From assembly GCF_014190935.1 (NCBI RefSeq), contig NZ_JACHVV010000003.1:1-64000 (forward strand): a stretch of DNA of 64,000 nucleotides, read 5' to 3'. This document shows positions 8,464-19,019 of the stretch, piece after piece (within the stretch, counting starts at the first letter, position 1; each line of letters opens with the position of its first letter). The DNA comes from Chryseomonas sp014190935 (lineage in GTDB: Bacteria > Pseudomonadota > Gammaproteobacteria > Pseudomonadales > Pseudomonadaceae). The notes under the pieces are model-generated. The model was not told the DNA's origin. It did not search any database and was given only the letters and a program-made list of their open reading frames with translations. The translations under genes and the position numbers were made by a program.

Positions 8464-9198
8464 CTATTTGCCGGCGCCGTCCGGCACGAAAACGTAGCCC
8501 ACGCCCCAGACGGTCTGGATATAGCGCGGCTTGGACGGATCGGGTTCGATCATCCGGCGCAGGCGCGAGATCTGCACGTCGATGGAGCGTTCCAGGGCAT
8601 CCCACTCGCGACCGCGGGCCAGGTTCATCAGCTTGTCGCGGGTCAGCGGCTCGCGGGCGTGGTCGACCAGTGCCTTGAGCACGGCGAATTCGCCGGTGGT
8701 GAGCATGTGGGTCTCTTCGCCACGCTTGAGTTCGCGGGTGGCCAGGTGCAGGGCGTAGTCGCCAAAGGTCACCACCTCGTCGGTACCGGCAGGGGCACCG
8801 GGTACCACCGGGGCCTGACGGCGCAGCACTGCCTTGATGCGGGCTACCAGCTCCAGCGGGTTGAAGGGCTTGGCCAGGTAGTCGTCGGCGCCCTGGTCGA
8901 GGCCCTGGATGCGACTGCCTTCGTCGCCCTTGGCGGTCAGCATGATGATGGGGATGCGGTTGCCGCTCTCGCGCAGTCGGCCGCAGGCGGACAGGCCGTC
9001 TTCGCCGGGCATCATCAGGTCCAGCACGACCAGGTTGAAGACCTCGCGGGCCAGCAGGCGGTCCATCTGCTCGGCACTTTCGACCGTGCGTACGCGATAA
9101 CCCTGCTCGGCCAGAAAACGCTCCAAGAGGCGGCGCAGCCGGGCGTCGTCGTCGACGACCAGGATCTTTTCACCTTCCGGGGCAACGGGGGTGCTCAT
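8464..9198 (-). CDS. ompR: OmpR-type response regulator (AmgR homologue)
   Basis: The 244-residue DNA-binding response regulator has a receiver domain with acidic pocket D16-D17-D18, phospho-acceptor D60 (VVLDLMMPG) and K in LAKPFNPLEL, then a winged-helix domain (TGEFAVLKAL, RSIDVQISRLRRMIE). The start ATG at 9198 has AAGGAG 6 bases upstream. It is the expected partner of EnvZ at 6094-7413, although uppP lies between them. In P. aeruginosa the pair is AmgR-AmgS and controls envelope-stress genes. Confidence 0.95.
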   Translation of the reverse strand: MSTPVAPEGEKILVVDDDARLRRLLERFLAEQGYRVRTVESAEQMDRLLAREVFNLVVLDLMMPGEDGLSACGRLRESGNRIPIIMLTAKGDEGSRIQGLDQGADDYLAKPFNPLELVARIKAVLRRQAPVVPGAPAGTDEVVTFGDYALHLATRELKRGEETHMLTTGEFAVLKALVDHAREPLTRDKLMNLARGREWDALERSIDVQISRLRRMIEPDPSKPRYIQTVWGVGYVFVPDGAGK

Positions 9199-9373
9199 AA
9201 TATCTCCTTGTGATCTAGCACTGGATTATGCCGTAGGCCATCCGACCGCGGCATTGGGCCATTGTTAGCAGATTTTGCCCGCGCTGGGGCGGCGGCGCTG
9301 GCACGGGAGGCGGGGCTCCGGCGGGCTCGGGTATACTGCGGCCCGCTTTTTCTCGTGCAAGCCAGGTAGCCCG

Positions 9374-11688
<2,315 letters not shown>

Positions 11689-11692
<4 letters not shown>

Positions 11693-12078
11693 GCATGAGC
11701 GGTTCTCTCGCAGGCAAGGACAGCGCCTTCAGCACCCTGCTGGGCATGACCATCCACAAGGCCGAGGGTGGCGAGTCCGAGGTGCGCATGAGCGTGCAGG
11801 ACAGCCTCATCAACCTGCACGGCAAGCTGCACGGCGGCGCCATCTTCTCGCTGATCGACACCGCCCTGGGCCAGGCCAGCCACAGCCTGTTCGACGGCCA
11901 GGCCGGCAGCGTGACCCTGGAGTGCAAGGTCAACTACGTGCGTGGCGTCAGCGACGGCGAACTGGTCTGCCGCGCCCGGGTGATCCACCCGGGTCGCAAG
12001 ACCCATGTGCTGGAAGCCCAGGTGCATCAGGGCGACAAGCTGATCGCCCTGGCCCAGGCGACCTTCGCCTGCCTGTGA
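11689..12078 (+). CDS. Hotdog-fold PaaI-type thioesterase
   Basis: The 129-residue product has the hotdog thioesterase signature NLHGKLHGGAIFSLIDTALG followed by VTLECKVNYVRGV. Such enzymes hydrolyse acyl- or aryl-CoA thioesters as homotetramers in the cytoplasm. The substrate cannot be read from sequence. It is translationally coupled to tex (4-bp overlap) with GAGGAA before the start; an ATG two codons later (11695) is an alternative. In PAO1 a thioesterase gene also follows tex. Confidence 0.9.
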
Positions 12079-12288
12079 CCGGCCCGGCCGGGTGACGGCG
12101 AAGCGGCGCATATCGCCCTTTGCCGTCGCCTGAGCTACGCTGGGAGCCAACTGAGCGGGTTGCGGTCTGAGGCTTGAACCCGGACCGCAGCAGTGACTGC
12201 TGCCCCCGCGTCGGCCCTGGCCGGCAACCCTCATTTCAGTCGGTTTCTTCTACCCTGCCCGGGGCGAGTACCGCCAAAGGAAGTCAAC
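12079..12288. other. Intergenic region before gshA
   Basis: A GC-rich imperfect hairpin (GACGGC 12094-12099 with GCCGTC 12122-12127, plus inner GGCG/CGCC) follows the thioesterase and may end that transcript. The remainder probably holds the gshA promoter, but I see no clear -35/-10 pair. An in-frame extension of gshA to 12193 exists without a ribosome site. Confidence 0.4.
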
Positions 12289-13866
12289 TTGAGCGATATC
12301 CTGTCCCGCCGCCTGGCCCTGCTCGGCGCTGATCCCTCCCTCCTGACCGAATGCCTGCACGGCATCGAGCGCGAGACCCTGCGGGTGGACGCCCGTGGCG
12401 AGTTGTCCCGGCGTCCCCATCCCCAGGCGCTGGGTTCGGCCCTGACCCATCCGCAGATCACCACGGACTACTCCGAGGCGCTGCTGGAATTCATCACCCC
12501 CACCGGCACCCGCACGCCCGAGGTGCTGGACGCCCTGGATCGGGTGCACCGCGCCGCGGTCGCCGAACTCGACGGCGAGCGCCTCTGGAGCGGCTCCATG
12601 CCCTGCGCGCTGCCGGCCGAGGACGAGATCCCCATCGCCGACTATGGCAGCTCCAACATCGGCCGGCTCAAGCACGTCTATCGCCGCGGCCTGGCCCTGC
12701 GCTACAGCCGCACCATGCAGTGCATCGCCGGCATCCACTACAACTTCTCGTTGCCGGAAGCGGCCTGGGAACGCCTGCGCCAGCAGGAAGGTGACGCCCG
12801 CGATGCCCGCGACTACCAGTCGGCGCGCTACATCGCCCTGATCCGCAATTTCCGTCGCTACAGCTGGCTGCTGATGTACCTGTTCGGCGCCTCGCCGGCG
12901 CTGGACGCGGGCTTTCTGCGGGGTCGGCCACATCGGTTGCAGACCCTCGACGAGCGGACCCTGTACCTGCCCCATGCCACCAGCCTGCGCATGAGCGACC
13001 TGGGTTACCAGAGCAACGCCCAGGCCAGCCTGACGCCGGACTACAACGACCTGACCACCTACACCGAGAGCCTGAGACGCGCGGTGGGCACGCCCTACCC
13101 GCCCTATGCGGAGATCGGCACGCACCAGAACGGCGAGTGGGTACAGCTCAACACCAACATCCTGCAGATCGAGAACGAGTACTACGCCACCATCCGCCCG
13201 AAGCGCGTCACCCGTAGCGGCGAGCGGCCGGTACAGGCACTGATGGCGCGTGGCGTGCAGTACATCGAGGTGCGCTGCCTGGACATCGACCCCTTCCTGC
13301 CGCTGGGCATCGATACCACCGCCGCGCTGTTCCTCGACGCCTTCCTGCTCTATTGCGCCCTGGAAGGCAGCCCGCCGCTCAATGGCGAGTGCAGCGAATG
13401 CACCGACAACTTCGCCAGCGTGGTGCGCGAAGGCCGCAAGCCGGGTCTGCGCCTGCAGCGCCATGGCGCCTCGGTGACCATGATCGACTGGGCGGCGGAG
13501 ATGCTCGACCAGATCGAGCGCTGCGCCGAGACCCTGGACGCCAGCCTGGGCGGCGACGCCCATCGCCAGGCGGTGGCGGTGCAACGGCAGAAGGTCGCCG
13601 ATGTCCGCCTCACCCCCTCGGCGCGGGTGCTGCAGGAGTTGCGCGAGCGTGGCGAGAGCTTCGCCGAATTCGGCCTGCGCCAGAGCGAGGCCCACGCGGC
13701 CTATTTCGCCAGCCACCCGCTGAACGATGGCGAGCGCGAAGGTTATGCGCAGATGGCGCGCCAGTCGCTGGACGAGCAGGCGGAGATCGAGGCGGCACCC
13801 CAGGGGGATTTCGATACCTTCGTGGCGGCGTATCAGGCAAGTATTCTGGCGACGATCGGGGTGTAG
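12289..13866 (+). CDS. gshA: Glutamate-cysteine ligase
   Basis: GshA joins glutamate and cysteine in the rate-limiting step of glutathione synthesis. The best start is a TTG at 12289 with AAGGAAG about 6 bases upstream, giving LSDILSRRLALLGAD and 525 residues, close to the usual Pseudomonas length. Family motifs include GIERETLRV, YSEALLEFITP, GIHYNFS, PPYAEIGTHQNGEWVQLN and YIEVRCLDIDPF. It is followed by a long repeat-rich intergenic region. Confidence 0.96.
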   Translation: MSDILSRRLALLGADPSLLTECLHGIERETLRVDARGELSRRPHPQALGSALTHPQITTDYSEALLEFITPTGTRTPEVLDALDRVHRAAVAELDGERLWSGSMPCALPAEDEIPIADYGSSNIGRLKHVYRRGLALRYSRTMQCIAGIHYNFSLPEAAWERLRQQEGDARDARDYQSARYIALIRNFRRYSWLLMYLFGASPALDAGFLRGRPHRLQTLDERTLYLPHATSLRMSDLGYQSNAQASLTPDYNDLTTYTESLRRAVGTPYPPYAEIGTHQNGEWVQLNTNILQIENEYYATIRPKRVTRSGERPVQALMARGVQYIEVRCLDIDPFLPLGIDTTAALFLDAFLLYCALEGSPPLNGECSECTDNFASVVREGRKPGLRLQRHGASVTMIDWAAEMLDQIERCAETLDASLGGDAHRQAVAVQRQKVADVRLTPSARVLQELRERGESFAEFGLRQSEAHAAYFASHPLNDGEREGYAQMARQSLDEQAEIEAAPQGDFDTFVAAYQASILATIGV

Positions 13867-14688
13867 ATGCGTAGGTTGGGTTGAGACGGCTCCATCGTCG
13901 AAGCCCAACGTTGTGATGCCAAAGAGCCAAAGAGCTTGTTGGTGCCCTAGCTGATTATCGTGTTCTGCTGGTGGATCTTGTTTCGCCCACCCGGGCGACT
14001 CACTTTTTTCAAACGCGAAAAAAGTAAGCAAAAACGCTTGCCTCACGTTTCGGCCCTCCGCTGCGCTGCGGGTCCCCTCGCTCCGGCGCCGCTCCGGGGG
14101 CACGGCACGAAGGGGCCTCCTGCCCCTCGCGCCTTGCTCGGCGTCCTGCCTCGCATCCCCCTCCGCGACACCTGCCCTCGGCCTCACTGACGGGCGGGGC
14201 GCCAGCCTGAGGCTTGGGTGTTCACAGGTTGTAGCGTGGAAAACCGCGCAGCGTTTTCCACTGGCAGGTACCGACGCTATCAGTGGACAAGGCTTCGCCG
14301 CTGTCCACGCTACGGACGGTTATGGCTTTTCAACCAACACTTTCAGGCTAGCGAATCGCCCCGTTCAGGAGGGCGAACGCCAGTGTCGTGGAGTGGTTCG
14401 AGCCGCATGGATGCGGCGAGAGGCCTAACGGGCCAGGGACGGCCCGTGTAGGCCGACCCCGAAGCGGCGCTGGCGTGAGCGGACCCGCAGCGAAGCGTAG
14501 GGCCGGATGGTCGCGGCAAGCGTTTTTGGTTACTTTTGTCCGGGGCGCGCAGCCGCGACTGGCAAAAGTGACTCGCCCGAGGGGGCGAAACAAAAACCAT
14601 CCGAAAGCTCGGTAATCAGCCAGACGCCAGCCATAACGTTGGGCTTCGACGATAGAGCCGTCTCAGCCCAACCTACGTCAGTTGCCCC
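13867..14688. repeat. 820-bp non-coding block of nested inverted repeats
   Basis: No convincing gene is present. The outer arms are a 41-bp element at 13870-13910 and its inverted copy at 14637-14677, differing at about two positions. The inner arms, 13980-14100 and 14451-14592, are imperfect inverted copies of each other; both contain TTTCGCCC...CGGGCGA...GTCACTTTT-like and AAAAACGCTTGCC segments and CGCTGCGGGTCC. The centre (14231-14313) holds two hairpins, GTGGAAAAC...GTTTTCCAC and GTGGACA...TGTCCAC, bounded by GTAGCGTGGA and TCCACGCTAC. The centre is related to the 119-bp repeats after nrdF. Confidence 0.85.
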
Positions 14689-15987
14689 CTACAACCCCTT
14701 CTCGAAGATCTTCGAATTGCGCTGGAAGTTGTACAGCGACGCCCGTGCTGCCGGCAGTCGTTCCACGCCGCTCGGTTCGAAGCCGCGTTCGCGGAACCAG
14801 TGGGCGGTCTTGGTGGTGAGCACGAACAGGGTGCTCAGGCCGCGCTCGCGGGCACGTTGCTCGATGCGCGCCAGCAGGGCGTCGCCGCGGCCGCCGTGGC
14901 GGTAGTCGGGATTGACCGCGAGGCACGCCAGCTCGCCCGCCGCCGAGTCGGCGATGGGATAGAGCGCCGCGCAGGCGATGATCAGGCCTTCGCGTTCGAC
15001 GATGCTGAATTGCTCGATCTCGCGCTCCAGCACCTCGCGGGAACGGCGCACCAGGATGCCCTGCTCTTCCAGCGGGCGGATCAGCTCCATCAGGCCGCCG
15101 ACGTCGGCGATGGTCGCCTCGCGCAGGGTCTCGAAGGGTTCCTGGGCCACCAGGGTGCCGCTGCCGGCGCGGGTGAAGAGTTCGGTGAGCAGGGCGCCGT
15201 CCTCGGCGTAGCCGACGATGTGGCAGCGGCGTACGCCGCCGCGGGTGGCCTGGGCGGCGGCGTCGAGCAGTTCGGCCTGGTAGGAGCTGCCCAGGCGCGC
15301 CAGGTGGGTGGGGATCTGCTGCGGGCCGATCTCGCGGATCAGGGCGCCGTGTTCGTCCAGCAGGCCCGGCTCGGCACCGTAGAGCACCAGCTTGTCGGCG
15401 CCCAGGTCGATGGCGGCGCGCATGGCGACGTCTTCGCAGGCCAGGTTGAAAGTCTCGCCGGTGGGGGAATAGCCCAGTGGCGAGAGCAGCACGATGGTGC
15501 GCTCGTCGAGCAGGCGGCCGATGCCGCGGCGGTCGATGCGGCGGACTTCGCCGGTGTGGTGGAAGTCGACGCCGTCCTGCACCCCGACCGGGCGCGCGGT
15601 GACCAGGTTGCCGCTGGCGACCCTCAGCCGCGAGCCCTGCATGGGCGAGGCGGCCATGTCCATGGACAGGCGCGCCTCGATGGCGCTGCGCAGGCTGCCG
15701 ACGGCGTCGATCACCGCTTCCAGGGTCGGACCGTCGGTGATGCGCAGGTCGTTGTAGAAGCGTGGCTCGATGCCGCGGGCGGCCAGGCGCGATTCGATCT
15801 GCGGACGGGAGCCGTGCACCAGTACCAGGCGCACGCCCAGGCTGTGCAGCAGCACCAGGTCGTGGACGATGTTGCCGAAGTTGGGATGGGCGACGCCGTC
15901 ACCGGGCAGCATGACGACGAAGGTGGCGTCGCGGTGGGCATTGATATAGGGCGAGGCGTGGCGGAGCCAGTTGACGTAATCGTGCAT
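14689..15987 (-). CDS. argA: N-acetylglutamate synthase
   Basis: ArgA catalyses the first step of arginine synthesis, acetylating glutamate with acetyl-CoA. The 432-residue protein has an amino-acid-kinase-like N-terminal domain (LVLVHGSRPQIESRL, IVLLSPLGYSPTGE), which senses arginine, and a C-terminal GNAT acetyltransferase domain (about 290-432, LACLAVNPDYRHGGRGDALL). It lies next to argE on the same strand, 163 bp apart. The ribosome site (AAGGG) is far from the ATG at 15987, so the start is likely but not certain. Confidence 0.96.
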   Translation of the reverse strand: MHDYVNWLRHASPYINAHRDATFVVMLPGDGVAHPNFGNIVHDLVLLHSLGVRLVLVHGSRPQIESRLAARGIEPRFYNDLRITDGPTLEAVIDAVGSLRSAIEARLSMDMAASPMQGSRLRVASGNLVTARPVGVQDGVDFHHTGEVRRIDRRGIGRLLDERTIVLLSPLGYSPTGETFNLACEDVAMRAAIDLGADKLVLYGAEPGLLDEHGALIREIGPQQIPTHLARLGSSYQAELLDAAAQATRGGVRRCHIVGYAEDGALLTELFTRAGSGTLVAQEPFETLREATIADVGGLMELIRPLEEQGILVRRSREVLEREIEQFSIVEREGLIIACAALYPIADSAAGELACLAVNPDYRHGGRGDALLARIEQRARERGLSTLFVLTTKTAHWFRERGFEPSGVERLPAARASLYNFQRNSKIFEKGL

Positions 15988-16150
15988 CGAGACGAAGACC
16001 CTTGGAGGATAGGCGGGAGGGTGAACGAGGGCAGGCAGGGCGTTCAGCGTCGTCGCAGCACGGGGGTTCCTCGACAGGGGGCGGATGGGCAGACAGCCTC
16101 AGTAGACCGCCTGGAGTTTACAAAAAGTCACGCCGGACGCGCGGGTCTGT

Positions 16151-17311
16151 TCATCGGACCGCGGCGGCCTCGCCCAGGCAGTAGTGGCCGATCAGCTGCT
16201 GCAGCAGCTTGACGGTAGGCGCGATCCGCGCCAGCGCCAGGTGCTCCTCGGGCTGGTGCGCGCAGCTGATGTCGCCCGGGCCGAGTACCAGCACCTCCTG
16301 GGTGATCGCCTGCAGATAGGGCGCCTCGGTAGCGAAGGCCACGGCGTCGGCGCTATGGCCGGTCAGGCGCTCGGCCAGGCGCACCAGTTCGGCCTCGGCC
16401 GGCTGCTCGAAGGGCGGCACGGCGGGAAACAGCGGCTGGTAGTCGATCCGCACGCCGAAGCGTTCAGCGACCGGCAGCAGCCGTCCGCGGATGGCCTGGC
16501 GCAGGGCTTCGGGCTGCATGCCCGGCAGCGGGCGCAGGTCGAATTCCAGGGCGCACTGGCCGCAGATGCGGTTGGGGTTGTCGCCGCCATGGATGCAGCC
16601 CAGGTTGAGCGTCGGCTGGGGCACCAGGAACAGCGGATTGCGGTATTCGCGCTGCCACTGGGCGCGCAGGTCGAGCAGTTCGCCCATCACCGCCTGCATG
16701 GCGTCCAGGGCGCTGTGGCCCAGGCTCGGATCGGAGGAATGGCCGCTCTGGCCGAGGATGTCGATGCGCTCCATGAGGATGCCCTTGTGCAGGCGGATCG
16801 GCCGCAGTCCGGTCGGTTCGCCGATCACCGCGGCGCGGCCCAGGGGGCGGCCGGCTTCGGCCAGCACCCGGGCGCCATCCATGGAAGATTCCTCGTCGCA
16901 GGTGGCGAGCACGATCAGCGGCTGGCGCAACTGCCGCGGATCCAGTTCGCGCACCGCCTCGAGGATCAGCGCGAAGAAGCCCTTCATGTCGCAACTGCCC
17001 AGGCCGTACCAGCGATCGTCGGCTTCGCGCAGACGCAGCGGATCGGCCTGCCAGAGCGCGGCGTCATAGGGCACGGTATCGGTATGGCCGGCCAGCACCA
17101 GGCCGCCCGGCCCGCTGCCCAGGGTGGCGATCAGGTTGAACTTGCCCGGCGTCACCTCCTGGGTCTCGCAGGCGAAGCCCAGGGCGCCGAACCAGTCGCT
17201 CAGGCGGGCGATGACGCCGGCGTTGGACTGGTCCAGCGCCGGCTGGGTGCAGCTCACCGAGCTTTCGGCGATGAGGGTGGAGAACAGAGCTTTCAGCGCG
17301 GGCAGGGTCAT
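16151..17311 (-). CDS. argE: Acetylornithine deacetylase
   Basis: This M20-family zinc hydrolase removes the acetyl group from N-acetylornithine. The start at 17311 (MTLPALKALFSTLIAE) has AGGAG about 8 bases upstream and gives 386 residues; an upstream ATG at 17371 lacks support. Metal-site and catalytic residues are visible: H76 in LAGHTDTVP, bridging D108 in GSCDMKG, and E140-E141 in TCDEESS. It neighbours argA and diverges from the CYTH-CHAD gene. Confidence 0.94.
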   Translation of the reverse strand: MTLPALKALFSTLIAESSVSCTQPALDQSNAGVIARLSDWFGALGFACETQEVTPGKFNLIATLGSGPGGLVLAGHTDTVPYDAALWQADPLRLREADDRWYGLGSCDMKGFFALILEAVRELDPRQLRQPLIVLATCDEESSMDGARVLAEAGRPLGRAAVIGEPTGLRPIRLHKGILMERIDILGQSGHSSDPSLGHSALDAMQAVMGELLDLRAQWQREYRNPLFLVPQPTLNLGCIHGGDNPNRICGQCALEFDLRPLPGMQPEALRQAIRGRLLPVAERFGVRIDYQPLFPAVPPFEQPAEAELVRLAERLTGHSADAVAFATEAPYLQAITQEVLVLGPGDISCAHQPEEHLALARIAPTVKLLQQLIGHYCLGEAAAVR

Positions 17312-17481
17312 GCGGGGTCTCCTGGTCACGCCTCCATCATGGCGCCATCCGCCGCGCGATGAAACCTTCATGCGCCAGGGGGGCGGGACGGGCTAAACTA
17401 GCGCCCACGTTCTCGCCGTCCGTCGTCATGACGCGCTCGGCACGGAGCCGGACCGTTCTCTTCCGGCGCCAGGATCCTCCA

Positions 17482-18831
17482 ATGGCCAAAGAAACCGAAA
17501 TCAAGCTGCGCGCCAGTGCGGCCACCCTCGACGCCCTGCGCGCGCATCCGCTGCTGAAGAAGCGTTGCAAGGAGGGCTGGCAGCGCCACGAACTCTCCAA
17601 CTGCTATTACGACACCGACACCCGCGACCTGGCCCATGCCAAGGTGGCCCTGCGCGTGCGGCGTGATGGCGAGCGCTTCATCCAGACGCTCAAGAGCCGC
17701 GGCCAGAGCCTGGCCGGGCTGTCCGAGCGCAACGAATGGGAATGGCCGCTGGCCGATGCCACCCTGGACACCGCGCTGTTCGACGACAGCTGCTGGCCGG
17801 CGGAACTGGCCGACCTGGACCTGCGCCGCCTGCAGCCGGTGTTCGACACCGACTTCGTCCGCGACGCCGCGGAAATCGCCTGGGGCCGGGGCAAGGCCCG
17901 GACCATCATCGAAGTCGCCCTCGACCAGGGCGAGGTGCGTGCCGGCGACCAGCGCGAGGCCATCGCCGAGGTCGAGCTGGAATTGCGCCAGGGTGAACCG
18001 GCCGCGCTGCTGGAACTGGCCGAGCAGCTGGCCGCCGAATTCCCGCTGATGCCCTGCGACATCAGCAAGGCCGAGCGCGGCTATCGCCTGCACGATGCCT
18101 CGAGCTACACCCTCTATCTGTCCGCGCCGGAACTGGACGCCGAGACGCCGCTGGACGAGGCCGTCGCCCGCCTCGGCTGGCACCTGCTGGCCGGCAGCCA
18201 ACGCCTGGCCGAACAGTATCGCTGGAACGGCCACTGGCGCCTGCTGGTGGACTGGGTGCACCAGCTGATCGACCTGCGCGCCCTGCTCGGCAGCCTCGGC
18301 CAGGCCGCCCCGCGGGCCACCAGCCGCGACCTGCGCCAGGCCCTCGACGAGTTGCTCGCCGACTGGCGACCGCTGGCCGCCATCGGCCAGGACGACGAGG
18401 AGGCCCGCCGTCAGGCACCGCAGCGCTTCGCCGCCGAGCTGGAACAGCCGCGCTGGGGCCTGTTCTCCCTGCGCGCCGCGCGCTGGCTGCACGAACGCGC
18501 CTGGATCCAGGGCCGTACCGGCCGTGGCGAACGCCAGGGCGTGACCCCCCTCGGCCAATGGCTGCCGCGCTTCCTGGCCCAGGAAGCGGCCGAATTGCCG
18601 CTGCTGCGCGCCATCACCGAACCCGAGCTGATCCAGCAGCAGCTGCCGCGCCTGGAGCGGATGCAGGTCTGGCTGCACCTGGCGCGTGGCGCCCTGGACC
18701 TGCCCGAAGCCGATCGGCTCTATGGCGAGCTGGGCAAGCTGGCGCCGCTGAGCGCCCATGGCGATCTCGCCGGGGTCGCCGAGCAGGCGCGCCTGGTCCA
18801 TGGCCTGGCCCCCTGGAAAGCCCTGGCCTGA
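17482..18831 (+). CDS. CYTH-CHAD domain protein (inorganic triphosphatase YgiF family)
   Basis: The 449-residue protein starts MAKETEIKLRAS, with the CYTH ExExK motif at E4, E6 and K8, and continues through the eight-stranded CYTH tunnel (about 1-200) with RLRPV-like charged strands. The rest is a CHAD domain with spaced histidines and arginines (LAEQYRWNGHWRLLVDWVHQ), predicted to bind polyphosphate. The family hydrolyses tripolyphosphate. AGGA sits 7 bases before the ATG. In PAO1 the equivalent gene also lies near argE. Confidence 0.9.
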   Translation: MAKETEIKLRASAATLDALRAHPLLKKRCKEGWQRHELSNCYYDTDTRDLAHAKVALRVRRDGERFIQTLKSRGQSLAGLSERNEWEWPLADATLDTALFDDSCWPAELADLDLRRLQPVFDTDFVRDAAEIAWGRGKARTIIEVALDQGEVRAGDQREAIAEVELELRQGEPAALLELAEQLAAEFPLMPCDISKAERGYRLHDASSYTLYLSAPELDAETPLDEAVARLGWHLLAGSQRLAEQYRWNGHWRLLVDWVHQLIDLRALLGSLGQAAPRATSRDLRQALDELLADWRPLAAIGQDDEEARRQAPQRFAAELEQPRWGLFSLRAARWLHERAWIQGRTGRGERQGVTPLGQWLPRFLAQEAAELPLLRAITEPELIQQQLPRLERMQVWLHLARGALDLPEADRLYGELGKLAPLSAHGDLAGVAEQARLVHGLAPWKALA

Positions 18832-19019
18832 GCCGCCGGACGGCGGGAACGCCTGGCGCATCCGGCCGTCCATCCTGATGGCACAAGGCCGCGAGCGATT
18901 CCTTAATACAAAATCGCTATGCTGGAGGAGGCGACCAACCTGGCGGGTACGACAGGCGGGTCGTCCCCGGTCAGGCGCCGGGTGTCACCCCGGTGCGACC
19001 ACCTTTCCAAGGAGTCCAG

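Noticed and set aside
13867..14688. Small genes in the repeat block (frames of 70-85 codons)
   Set aside because: They follow the palindromic repeats on both strands, lack ribosome sites and have no family resemblance.
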